A stretch of 24,024 nt of DNA from DATBLZ01 sp036555065 (GTDB lineage: Bacteria; Pseudomonadota; Gammaproteobacteria; Steroidobacterales; Rariloculaceae), in NCBI GenBank assembly GCA_036555065.1, contig DATBLZ010000090.1, positions 1 to 24,024 on the forward strand, read 5' to 3'. The position numbers and the translations under genes were made by a program. This document shows, in pieces, positions 7,747-15,876 of the stretch. The stretch's first letter is position 1. Each line of letters opens with the position of its first letter. The notes under the pieces are model-generated. The model was not told the DNA's origin. It was given only the letters and a program-made list of their open reading frames with translations, and did no database searches.

Positions 7747-9798
7747 TCAGCGCACCTTCATTCCGGGAGCGGCGCCTGCGTCGGGACTCAGCAGGAAGAC
7801 GCCGGTCCCGTCGCCGCTCGCGGCGAGCACCATGCCTTGCGACGTCCCGAAGCGCATCTTGCGCGGCTTGAGATTGGCGACCACGACAACGTGCTTGTCG
7901 GTGAGTATCGCGGGATCGTAAGCGCCGCGGATTCCGGCAAATACGGTGCGCCGTGCGCCGTCGCCGAGCTCGAGCGTAAGCTCCAAAAGCTTATCGGCGC
8001 CATCGACGAGCTTGGCGGCGGCAATGCGTGCGACGCGGAGGTCGATTTTGGAGAAGAGCTCCAAATCGATCTCTACGGTCTCCTCCGCCTTCGCGGGAGC
8101 GGTTCCTCCTGTGGGAGCGGCTTTCGCCGCGATTCCTTCGCTCGTCATGGCTGTAGTCGCACCTCTCTCATCTTCGATGATTCTCTGCGTCGCCTCTGGC
8201 TCGACGCGCTGCAAGAGCGGCTCGAAACGCGCGATGCGGTGCCCAAGCAGCGGCCGCTCGACGTCGGACCATACGAGGGTCGCGCCGCCGAGCAGCTTCT
8301 CGGCGCGCTCGGCGACGCCCGGAATCACGGGCTTCAGAAACACGATGAGGCTCCGGAAGAGATTGAGGCCGAGCGTGCAGATGGCGACGACATCGTGCGC
8401 GGATTTCGGATTCTTCGCGAGCACCCAGGGCTTCTGCTCGTCGATGTATTGGTTGGCACGATCGGCGAGTGCCATGATGCGGCGCATCGCGCGCGCGAAG
8501 TCGCGTCCTTCGTAGTCCTCGGCGATCGCAGCAGCGGCGGCCGCGAACTCGTCGAACAGCGCCCGGTTCGTGAGCTCCGCGGCGAGCATGCCGTCGTTCA
8601 AGCGCTGCACGAAGCCGGCGCAGCGGCTCGCGATGTTCACGAGCTTGCCGACGAGGTCGGCATTTACCTTGGCCGTGAAGTCCGCGAAGTTGAGATCGAT
8701 ATCATCGATGCCCGGGCCGAGCCTCGCGGCGTAGTAGTAGCGGATGTAGTCCGGATCGAGGTGCCTCGCGTACGTCGCCATCTTGATGAACGTGCCGCGG
8801 CTCTTCGACATCTTTTCGCCGTCGACTGTCAGGAACCCGTGGACGAAGATGCCCGAAGGCTTACGGTAGCCCGCGCCTTCGAGCATCGCCGGCCAGAAGA
8901 GCGAATGGAAATAGACGATGTCTTTGCCGATGAAGTGATAGAGCTCGGCCTGGCTATCCGGGCCCCAAAAGGTGTCGAAGTCGAGCCCTTTGCGCGCGCA
9001 CAAGTTCTGGAAGCTCGCCATGTAGCCGATCGGTGCGTCGAACCAGACGTAGAAGAACTTCCCGGGCTCGCCGGGCACGGGGAAGCCGAAGTAGGGCGCC
9101 TCGCGCGAGATATCCCAGTCCTCGAGCCCGGCCGTGAACCATTCCTCGAGCTTGCGGGCCATGGCCGCATCGACATGCGCGCTGACCCAGGCTCTGAGTC
9201 GTTCGGTGAACGCACTCAGTCGGAAGAACAAGTGCTCCGACTCGCGCACGACGGGCCGCGTTCCGGAGAGGACGGAAACGGGGTCGACGAGGTCGAGCGG
9301 CGAGTAGATCGCGCTGCAATTCTCGCAAGAGTCGCCGTATTGGCCGGGCTTGCCGCATCTTGGGCACGTGCCGCGGACATAGCGATCTGGCAGGAACATC
9401 TTCTTCTGGTCGTCGTACGCTTGGCGGATCGTGCGCCGCGTGATGTGACCCGCCGCGGTCAGCTTCTTGTAAATCGTCTCGGTGAGCGCCTGGTTCTCGT
9501 CGCTGTGCGTCGAAAGGTAGTTGTCGACGCTGATCCGAAACGTCGCGAAGTCGCGCTGATGCTCGGCAACGACTTTAGCGATGAGTTGGTCCGGAGCGAT
9601 GCCTTCCTTTTCGGCGCGCAGCATCGTCGGCGTGCCATGCGCATCGCTCGCGCACACGTAAATGCAGCGGTTCCCGCAAAGTCTTTGGAAGCGCACCCAG
9701 ACATCGGTCTGAACGTACTCGACGAGGTGGCCGATGTGCAGCGACTCGTTGGCGTACGGCAGAGCGCTCGTAACGAGAATTGTTCGCGGTCGGCTCAA
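7747..9798 (-). CDS. metG: Methionyl-tRNA synthetase
   Basis: About 683 residues with all expected parts. Class I HIGH motif at 21-24 (after ALPYANESL), a zinc-binding knuckle with Cys145, 148, 158 and 161, KMSKS at 329-333, an anticodon-binding helical domain, then a C-terminal tRNA-binding domain of the EMAP/Trbp111 type from about residue 578 (FSKIDLRVARI to PGMKVR). The start is taken as TTG 9798, with GGAG seven bases upstream, giving MSRPRTILVTSALPYAN; another TTG at 9825 would add nine residues. The linker before the C-terminal domain contains a REP-like palindrome read as GIAAKAAPTG. It is followed after two bases by rnfA. Confidence 0.96.
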   Translation of the reverse strand: MSRPRTILVTSALPYANESLHIGHLVEYVQTDVWVRFQRLCGNRCIYVCASDAHGTPTMLRAEKEGIAPDQLIAKVVAEHQRDFATFRISVDNYLSTHSDENQALTETIYKKLTAAGHITRRTIRQAYDDQKKMFLPDRYVRGTCPRCGKPGQYGDSCENCSAIYSPLDLVDPVSVLSGTRPVVRESEHLFFRLSAFTERLRAWVSAHVDAAMARKLEEWFTAGLEDWDISREAPYFGFPVPGEPGKFFYVWFDAPIGYMASFQNLCARKGLDFDTFWGPDSQAELYHFIGKDIVYFHSLFWPAMLEGAGYRKPSGIFVHGFLTVDGEKMSKSRGTFIKMATYARHLDPDYIRYYYAARLGPGIDDIDLNFADFTAKVNADLVGKLVNIASRCAGFVQRLNDGMLAAELTNRALFDEFAAAAAAIAEDYEGRDFARAMRRIMALADRANQYIDEQKPWVLAKNPKSAHDVVAICTLGLNLFRSLIVFLKPVIPGVAERAEKLLGGATLVWSDVERPLLGHRIARFEPLLQRVEPEATQRIIEDERGATTAMTSEGIAAKAAPTGGTAPAKAEETVEIDLELFSKIDLRVARIAAAKLVDGADKLLELTLELGDGARRTVFAGIRGAYDPAILTDKHVVVVANLKPRKMRFGTSQGMVLAASGDGTGVFLLSPDAGAAPGMKVR
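8108..8136 (+). repeat. REP-like palindromic element inside the metG coding sequence
   Basis: The + strand contains GGAGCGGCTTTCGCCGC flanked by CCTGT and GATTCC. GCGGC and GCCGC form a stem around a TTTC loop. This resembles the short extragenic palindromes (REP) that are abundant in Pseudomonas and Xanthomonadales, usually between genes. A second partial match, CGGGAGCGGTTCC, lies just before it (about 8094-8106). Here it is in frame and encodes about residues 555-564 of MetG, in the flexible linker ahead of the tRNA-binding domain. Only one full copy was noticed in this window, so its repeat status in the genome is inferred from resemblance. Confidence 0.5.
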
Positions 9799-9886
9799 GC
9801 AACGGCTCCGGTCGCAGGCCGTCAATCCGCCCCGCGGGTCGGGGCACGACTCCAGGCGTGCAGTGGGACGCGCTTATTATGGACGA

Positions 9887-10939
9887 CTACTCGTCTTTTT
9901 GCTGCTCGAACTTGCTCTTGTCGAATGCGTTGAGGTACGCCTCTTCGCCGGTGATCTTGCCTTCGTCGAGAAGGCGCTTGATGGAGCTGTCCATCGTGAA
10001 CATTCCCTCACCGGCGCTCGATTGGATGACGGTTTCGAGTTGCTCGATCTTGCCCTGGCGAATGAGGTTCGCGACCGCGGGCGTGTTGATGAGGACCTCT
10101 AACGCGGCGACGCGCCCGGTGCCGTCCTTAGTTCGCAGCAGCTGCTGCGAGACGATACCGCGCAGCGACGTCGAGAGCATGTTGCGCACGTGGTCCTGCT
10201 TGTCGGCAGGGAAGATATTGACGACGCGATCGATAGTCGGCGCTGCGCCGTTGGTATGCAGTGTTCCCATGACGAGCACGCCCATTTCGGCGGCGGTCAT
10301 CGCGATACTCATGGTCTCGAGGTCGCGAAGCTCGCCGACGAGGATCGCATCGGGATCTTCGCGCAAGGCCGAGTGGAGCGCAGCCGCGAACGTCGGGCTG
10401 TGGACCCCGACCTCGCGCTGGCTCATGAGGCAGGACTTACGCGCATGAACGAACTCGATCGGATCCTCGATCGTTAGAATGTGGCCCTGCACGCGGTCGT
10501 TGATTGCATCGACGATCGCCGCGAGCGTCGTCGACTTGCCCGACCCCGTCTTGCCCGTCACGAGGATCAATCCCTGATTCGCGCGGCTCAACGAGTGGAT
10601 GGATTTCGGCATTTGCAGCTCATCGAGCGTCAATGCCTTCGACGGAATGCCCCGAAACACGGCTCCGATGCCATTGAGATGGCGGAACACATTGACGCGG
10701 AAGCGGGCGATTTCGGGGATGAAATAGGCGAAGTCTGCCGAGTCGCGCTTGTTGAACTGATCGATCGCAACCGGCGACATGATGCCGAAGAGGTTCGCCT
10801 GCAGCTCCTCGCCGTCGAGCCGCTGATTCGCGAGCGTGATGAGCTCGCCGTGGACGCGCATGCGCGGCGGATCTCCGGCGACGAGGTGCAGGTCCGAACC
10901 CTTGCGCAAGTGCATGCTGCGGAGGAAGTCTTGGATCAT
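9887..10939 (-). CDS. PilT-family type IV pilus retraction ATPase (second of pair)
   Basis: A 350-residue hexameric secretion-type ATPase. It has an N-terminal PAS-like domain, Walker A GKTGSGKS at 129-136, an Asp box LTIEDPIE, Walker B VGELRD with Glu203, and a His box TLHTNGAAPTIDR. The Walker B segment resembles PilT (VGEMRD) rather than PilU (IGEVRS). The position equivalent to the PilT retraction motif AIRNLIRE reads AVANLIRQ (288-295). It starts at an ATG overlapping the stop of the upstream PilT paralogue (ATGA). The yggS/proC neighbours of the usual pilT-pilU locus are absent, so this may be a second set. Probable role is a cytoplasmic motor for a type IV pilus or related machine. Confidence 0.85.
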   Translation of the reverse strand: MIQDFLRSMHLRKGSDLHLVAGDPPRMRVHGELITLANQRLDGEELQANLFGIMSPVAIDQFNKRDSADFAYFIPEIARFRVNVFRHLNGIGAVFRGIPSKALTLDELQMPKSIHSLSRANQGLILVTGKTGSGKSTTLAAIVDAINDRVQGHILTIEDPIEFVHARKSCLMSQREVGVHSPTFAAALHSALREDPDAILVGELRDLETMSIAMTAAEMGVLVMGTLHTNGAAPTIDRVVNIFPADKQDHVRNMLSTSLRGIVSQQLLRTKDGTGRVAALEVLINTPAVANLIRQGKIEQLETVIQSSAGEGMFTMDSSIKRLLDEGKITGEEAYLNAFDKSKFEQQKDE

Positions 10940-12039
10940 CGCTGCGACCCGGCGACCTGCATATTACTCGGCAGGACGGTCGTATCCGTCACGAAGCGCT
11001 CGAACTTCTTCCGATCGTTCGCGTAAATATAGGCGTCATCCGGATCGACGAGCTTCTGGCTGATCGCGTCGATGAGCGCCTGATCCATGAGCTGCATGCC
11101 GACGCTCTTGCCGGTTTGCAGCTGGGCCGGGATCTGATGCGTCTGATCGGTCATGATGAGCTTGGCGATCGCGCGATTCATGATCATGATCTCGACGACC
11201 GCCCGGCGTCCTCGGCCGTCGATGGTCTTGATGAGGTTCTGCGTCACGACGGCGTGCAAGCTGTGCGCGAGAAAGCTCTTCGTTTGCTCGCGTTGATCGG
11301 ATGGCAGCGCGTCGATCATGCGGTCGATCGATTTGACGGCGCTGGTCGTGTGCAGCGTGCCGAGCACAAGGTGGCCGGTTTCCGCCGCCGTCATGGCCAT
11401 GCTGATCGTTTCGGCGTCCCTGAGCTCGCCGACGAGAATGACGTCGGGGTCCTCGCGCAATGCAGCGCGCACGCCATCGGCGAAGCTCGGAATGTGGGTT
11501 GAGAGCTCGCGTTGGATGACTTGAGATTTCTTGCTTGGGTGAACGAACTCGATGGGGTCTTCGAGGCTGATGATGTTCAAGTTGCTCGTCGTGTTGAGAT
11601 GGTCGATCATCGCGGCGAGCGTTGTCGACTTGCCCGTCCCCGTCGACCCTGTGACGAGGACCATGCCTTGCTGCAGGTCGCAGAACTTCAGCAGCGTCGA
11701 GGGCAGGTTGAGGCTTTCGAGCGTCGGAATCTGGTTGGGGATGTTCCGGAAAGTCGCACCGACGCCGGTCGCTTTCCGGTAGACGTTCACGCGAAATCGG
11801 CCGCCTTCGCCGCTGACGTAGGAAAAGTCGAGATCTTGACCGCGGCGAAAGCGCTGCTGTTGAGACTCGCTGAGGATCTCTTCGATGTAGCCGTCGAGCT
11901 CCGTATCGCCGAGATCGCGGAACTTGATCGGCATGAGGTCGCCGTTCAAGCGCAGCATCGGCGGGACGCCGACGGCGAGGTGCACGTCGGAGCAGCCTTG
12001 CGCCAGGCCGAGCTTGAGGAAGGCGTCGATGCGCGCCAC
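10936..12039 (-). CDS. PilT-family type IV pilus retraction ATPase (first of pair)
   Basis: A 367-residue PilT-type ATPase. Walker A is GSTGTGKS at 131-138, the Asp box is SLEDPIEFVH, Walker B is VGELRD with Glu205, and the His box is TLHTTSAVKSIDR. The PilT-specific AIRNLIRE motif has become AIAKLIMT (290-297), followed by THQIPAQLQTG as in many PilT proteins. The C-terminal tail after about residue 345 is unique and low in motifs. It starts with GTG, sharing a base with the kinase stop codon (TAGTG), and overlaps the next ATPase by four bases. The three genes are therefore most likely translated from one message. Confidence 0.86.
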   Translation of the reverse strand: MARIDAFLKLGLAQGCSDVHLAVGVPPMLRLNGDLMPIKFRDLGDTELDGYIEEILSESQQQRFRRGQDLDFSYVSGEGGRFRVNVYRKATGVGATFRNIPNQIPTLESLNLPSTLLKFCDLQQGMVLVTGSTGTGKSTTLAAMIDHLNTTSNLNIISLEDPIEFVHPSKKSQVIQRELSTHIPSFADGVRAALREDPDVILVGELRDAETISMAMTAAETGHLVLGTLHTTSAVKSIDRMIDALPSDQREQTKSFLAHSLHAVVTQNLIKTIDGRGRRAVVEIMIMNRAIAKLIMTDQTHQIPAQLQTGKSVGMQLMDQALIDAISQKLVDPDDAYIYANDRKKFERFVTDTTVLPSNMQVAGSQR

Positions 12040-14537
12040 TACTGCAAGGCTCCCGCCACGGGCGTCAACGCCTTAGCGAACTGGTCCATGGTCTCGAACC
12101 GCTTTGCCTTGTCGACCTGCATCGCCTTCGAGACGACTTGCGCGAGCTCGGCTCCGATGCTCGGGTTCGCCTCGTTCAACGGGGCGGCTTTTCCTTGCAC
12201 GTGCTGGTACATGACCGCCATGTGATCGCCGCGGCTATACGGGGGCGCGCCCGCGAGCATCTCGTAGAGAATGACACCGAGGCTGTAGATGTCGGCGCGT
12301 TCGTCGACTTTTTTCCCGAGAATCTGCTCCGGCGCCATATATTTCGGCGAGCCGATGACGTAGCCGGTCTTCGTGAGCTGCGTGTCGCCGCTCTTCGCGG
12401 CCGCGGCGACCCCGAAATCCACGATCTTGAGCAAGCCCGTCTCGTCGATGAGGATGTTTGCGGGCTTCAAATCGCGATGAATGATTCCTTGTTGATGGGC
12501 GACGTGCATGCCGACGCAGATGTCGAGCGCATAACGAACTGCCTTTTTCGGGTTCATGGGCTTTTCGTTCGCGATTTCCGTCGCGAGCGTGTGCGACGGG
12601 AAATACTCCATCGAGATCGCGTAACCGCCGCTGACATAGAGGAAATCGTAGATGCGGATGACGTTCTTGTGCGTGATCTTGCGCGAATAGCGCAGCTCAT
12701 GCACGAATCGCTTCATCATCTCCTCGTCCGATGCGACGTTCGCATTCAGGAACTTGAGGATGAGGCGCTCCTCGACCACCGTATCCTCGACGAGCACGAC
12801 GGTGCCGAACGCGCCCTTGCCGATCTTTTGGATGAATTTATACCGGCCTTCGATCATGTCGCCGGCCTTGAGAGCATTGACGTCGAAGGCTGCTGCCGCA
12901 GGCGCAGAGCTCGTGACGGCGCTCAAATCCGTGCCCTCGATGAGCAGCGTTCGCGCGGCCGTCGTCGCGGCCGAAGCTGGGGTCTGCCGCTGGGCGGGCG
13001 GCGGAGGCGCGGCAGGCGGCGGTGCAGCTTGCGCTGGCCCGCGTTGCGGCGGCGGCGTCGCGGTCGCCGTCGCGCCGACCGTAGCCATTGTGCTGAACTG
13101 ACCGCTGCCAGCCTGACGCCCGTCGAGCTTTTGTATCGCCTTCATCGCGGCGCGGATGATGGTTTCCTCGTTCGACGTCAGCGCTTGCTGAATATGGCCG
13201 CGCACGCGCTCCAGGCTGATCTCGTCGGCCAACCCAGTAAGGGTCTCGATCGCTGCTACGCGCACCTCTTTCTCGGGCCGCTGAAGGTATGGAAGAACGC
13301 GGTCGATGAGCTTGCTGTCGCCGAGCTTGCCGAGCGCCCCGAGCGCGATTGGCAGTGACCGGCCGTCGCGCTCGACCATCTCGATAATCGCGGGCAAGGC
13401 ACGCTTGTCGCCGATTCCGCCGAGCGCATCCGCGGCGCGCTCGCTGACCCACCAATCCTTGTCTTTGGTCGCGAGAATCAAATGATCGACGGCGCGCTTG
13501 TCGCCGCAGGTATTCAGTATTTCGATCGCTGCGCGGCGGATGTTCTCGTCCTTGTCGCGGACGAGCTCGAGTACAGCGGAGACCACGCGCTCGCCGCCGA
13601 TACGCGCGAGAGCATCGGACGCGCGTGACCGAACCCACCAATCTTCATCCGCGACCGCCTCGAGCAGGTGTTTGATGCTGCTCGTCGTGCCGATGACGTT
13701 GAGAATCTCGACTGCCGCGCGGCGCGCGAACTCGTTGTCCGCTTTCATTGCGGGGATGAGGTACTTGACGGTGTCGGGGTCGTTGAACTGGACGATTACA
13801 TCGATCGCCTTGTTGATGACCTCGACATCGGGATCGAGGAGCAGCGAGCAGACGAGCTCGGTGCTCACTTTGCTCTTCAATTTCGCTACGCCCGCGAGCG
13901 CGGCCTTGCGAACGAGCTTGCTCGAGTCCTTGAGCTGCTCCGCAAAGACCTTGTGCACCTGGGGGTTATCGAAACGAGTTAGCACATTCAGGATGTGCAT
14001 TTTCGCCACCGGGTCCTTGCCATCGAGGCGCGACAAAAGATCCGGCAAGAGATCTTCAGTCGCGATTTCATCGACGAGCCTGAAGACCGCCGCCTTCTCG
14101 CCGGGCTGCAGGACGTAGACTTGATTCAGCAGTTGGCGGATGTTCAACCGGTCTTTGTGGACCGTGAGGACCTCGACGATCGCGGCCTTCGAGTATTGAT
14201 CTTCGCCGAGCAAATCGACGAGCCGGTTGACGTTGTACTTCTTGCTGGCTGCGAGCGCCGCGGCTGTGCCCTTGATGGTGCGAGGATCGGAATCGGCGAG
14301 CCCGCGCATGATGGCGGGCAGGGTTTTGTCGCTCGTGAGCTTGGCGAGCAGATCGACGAACCCGACGGTCTGGCGCGGGTCGGCTGCGCCGAGCGCCTCG
14401 AGAATCTTAGGCACAGCAGCAGTACCGAGCTTGCCAAGCTTTTCGAAAGCTACTTTGGCGCCCGGCGAAGTTGGATCGGCTTCTTCGCTAATCTGCGAAA
14501 TCAGCCGATCAGCTTGAAATCCAGTCAGAAAGTTCAT
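12039..14537 (-). CDS. HEAT-repeat protein fused to a Ser/Thr protein kinase
   Basis: An 832-residue cytoplasmic protein with no signal peptide or membrane segment. Residues 1 to about 472 are helical HEAT-type repeats, with a near-duplicate two-repeat block around 269-390 that contains DWWVRSRASDALARIGG and DWWVSERAADALGGIGD. Residues 473-560 are a Pro/Ala/Thr-rich linker. Residues 564-832 are a Hanks-type kinase with an intact active site: GKGAFG loop (about 573-578), Lys595, HRDLKPAN (Asp689, Asn694), DFG 707-709 and APE 735-737. It is probably an active kinase with a protein-binding arm. It heads an operon with two PilT-family ATPases, so they are likely substrates or partners (inference). 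The ATG has AGGA close upstream. Confidence 0.88.
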   Translation of the reverse strand: MNFLTGFQADRLISQISEEADPTSPGAKVAFEKLGKLGTAAVPKILEALGAADPRQTVGFVDLLAKLTSDKTLPAIMRGLADSDPRTIKGTAAALAASKKYNVNRLVDLLGEDQYSKAAIVEVLTVHKDRLNIRQLLNQVYVLQPGEKAAVFRLVDEIATEDLLPDLLSRLDGKDPVAKMHILNVLTRFDNPQVHKVFAEQLKDSSKLVRKAALAGVAKLKSKVSTELVCSLLLDPDVEVINKAIDVIVQFNDPDTVKYLIPAMKADNEFARRAAVEILNVIGTTSSIKHLLEAVADEDWWVRSRASDALARIGGERVVSAVLELVRDKDENIRRAAIEILNTCGDKRAVDHLILATKDKDWWVSERAADALGGIGDKRALPAIIEMVERDGRSLPIALGALGKLGDSKLIDRVLPYLQRPEKEVRVAAIETLTGLADEISLERVRGHIQQALTSNEETIIRAAMKAIQKLDGRQAGSGQFSTMATVGATATATPPPQRGPAQAAPPPAAPPPPAQRQTPASAATTAARTLLIEGTDLSAVTSSAPAAAAFDVNALKAGDMIEGRYKFIQKIGKGAFGTVVLVEDTVVEERLILKFLNANVASDEEMMKRFVHELRYSRKITHKNVIRIYDFLYVSGGYAISMEYFPSHTLATEIANEKPMNPKKAVRYALDICVGMHVAHQQGIIHRDLKPANILIDETGLLKIVDFGVAAAAKSGDTQLTKTGYVIGSPKYMAPEQILGKKVDERADIYSLGVILYEMLAGAPPYSRGDHMAVMYQHVQGKAAPLNEANPSIGAELAQVVSKAMQVDKAKRFETMDQFAKALTPVAGALQ

Positions 14538-14790
14538 GTTCCTGGGGAGTGCGGTCCAGGTTATGAATCCTCAGGTCCGAATCCGGCCATTGCCCGAACG
14601 CCCCACTGCGCTCAGGCCGCACGGATCGAACATAATGGACTCCGATCGGCGAGGATTATGCCACACGGGTTTTGTGAAAACGCAACGGACATCACAGGTT
14701 TGGAGCGCGCCGAAGCAGGGTTTTCTGTGGTCCGGTCGCGCGTTTGCATTAGGTTACAATCCCGCAGCCCGCCCAGCCTCGCGAAGGCTC
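14538..14790. promoter_or_regulatory. Divergent intergenic region between the HEAT-kinase gene and mrp
   Basis: These 253 bases separate two divergent genes and hold no convincing gene. An open frame running into mrp from 14536 lacks family similarity. The GC content is visibly lower than in the neighbouring genes around 14630-14760. Promoter candidates for both directions lie here. For mrp, a TACAAT at 14755-14760 is a possible -10 without a good -35 box. It is the longest non-coding stretch of the window. Confidence 0.6.
14655..14685 (-). promoter_or_regulatory. Candidate promoter of the HEAT-kinase/PilT operon
   Basis: On the minus strand CATAAT (14660-14655) is preceded by TGG, an extended -10 arrangement, with TTGCGT (14685-14680) 19 bases upstream as a weak -35. 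Transcription would start near 14648, giving a leader of roughly 110 bases before the ATG at 14537. The spacing is longer than the ideal 17 bases, so this is a suggestion only. Confidence 0.35.
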
Positions 14791-15876
14791 ATGAGCACTA
14801 CTACTAATACCATTAGCGAGAAGCTTTCGACGTTCGTCGTGCCGCAAACGGGACGGGCTCTCGGCACGGCCGGGACCCAGGTCTCCGTAGACGCAGTCCA
14901 ATCGGGTTTCCGGGTCTCGGTGCATTGCGGTTTTCCGCTCGACCAAAGCCGCGCGGAGCTCATCGAGCGGCTGCGCGCGCACTGCGGCGCGCTCGAGCGG
15001 GGCATCGAATTCGCGATCGATTGGTCCGTCGAAATGCATTCGGTTCAGCAAGGCCTCAAGCCGCTGCCGGGCGTGCGCAATCTCATTGCGGTCGCATCGG
15101 GAAAAGGTGGAGTGGGGAAATCGACGGTCGCGGCGAATCTCGCGCTCGCGCTCGTTCGCGAAGGCGCGCGTGTCGGCATTCTCGATGCCGACATCTATGG
15201 CCCGAGCCAGCCGCGGATTCTCGGCTTGCTCGGGCGGCGCCCGGATTCGCCCGACGGTAAGACGATCACACCGTTGAAGGCGCATGGCGCCGTTGCAATG
15301 TCGATCGGATTCCTCGTGGACGAGAAGCAGCCGATGGCGTGGCGTGGTCCCATGGTCACTTCGGCGCTGAACCAATTGCTCACGCATACAACATGGGGCG
15401 AGCTCGACTATCTCGTCATCGACATGCCGCCCGGCACCGGCGACATTCAGCTCACGCTCGCGCAAAGAGTGCCCGTGAGCGGCGCCGTCATCGTGACGAC
15501 CCCGCAAGAAGTAGCGCTCGCGGACACGCGCAAAGGCCTCGAGATGTTTCAAAAGGTCGCGGTCCCGATTCTCGGCATCGTCGAGAACATGGGCGTGCAC
15601 GTCTGCGCGCACTGCGGCCACGAGGAATCGATTTTCGGCACCGAAGGCGGCGCGCGTTTGGCGGCACATTACGGCGTGCCGTTGCTCGGGAGCCTGCCGC
15701 TCGAGACGCGGATTCGCGAGCATACCGATACGGGGGTGCCGATCGTCGTTGCGGAGCCCGGGTCCGCCGCGGCCCGCCGTTTCATCGAGGTCGCAGGCAG
15801 GGTCGCAGGCGAGCTCGCCGCGACAGCGAAGGACTACAGCCATTTGTTTCCCAAGATCACGGTCGAGGAGAGTTGA
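14791..15876 (+). CDS. mrp: Iron-sulfur cluster carrier protein Mrp/ApbC
   Basis: A 361-residue P-loop ATPase that delivers Fe-S clusters. It has a short, diverged N-terminal MIP18/DUF59-like region (about 1-95), the deviant Walker A GKGGVGKS at 104-111, DADIYGPSQPR, IDMPPGTGDIQLTL, and the cluster-binding VCAHC (Cys272, Cys275) followed by GHEESIFG. The ATG at 14791 is chosen because it gives the normal N-terminal length; GAAGG lies just upstream. The stop codon shares one base with the dcd ATG (TGATG), so the two are coupled. Confidence 0.93.
   Translation: MSTTTNTISEKLSTFVVPQTGRALGTAGTQVSVDAVQSGFRVSVHCGFPLDQSRAELIERLRAHCGALERGIEFAIDWSVEMHSVQQGLKPLPGVRNLIAVASGKGGVGKSTVAANLALALVREGARVGILDADIYGPSQPRILGLLGRRPDSPDGKTITPLKAHGAVAMSIGFLVDEKQPMAWRGPMVTSALNQLLTHTTWGELDYLVIDMPPGTGDIQLTLAQRVPVSGAVIVTTPQEVALADTRKGLEMFQKVAVPILGIVENMGVHVCAHCGHEESIFGTEGGARLAAHYGVPLLGSLPLETRIREHTDTGVPIVVAEPGSAAARRFIEVAGRVAGELAATAKDYSHLFPKITVEES

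Noticed and set aside
9798..9825. Longer metG start at TTG 9825
   Set aside because: The TTG at 9798 has a well-placed GGAG and yields the usual short N-terminus; the longer form adds a Cys-containing segment not typical of MetG.
9829..9845. A GC-rich hairpin between metG and the PilT-family gene
   Set aside because: A 6-bp stem (GCCCCG/CGGGGC) without a T-run; in a GC-rich gap this can arise by chance, so it was not called a terminator.
7837..9933. A 698-codon open frame on the plus strand opposite metG, and similar long frames opposite rnfC, folD and the kinase gene
   Set aside because: Composition is Arg/Ala/Glu-rich with no domain; they mirror the codon structure of real high-GC genes on the other strand.
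14536..14790. An upstream extension of mrp by 85 codons from a start at 14536
   Set aside because: The added protein does not match the Mrp N-terminus, and the ATG at 14791 gives the expected length; the region is better read as the divergent promoter region.
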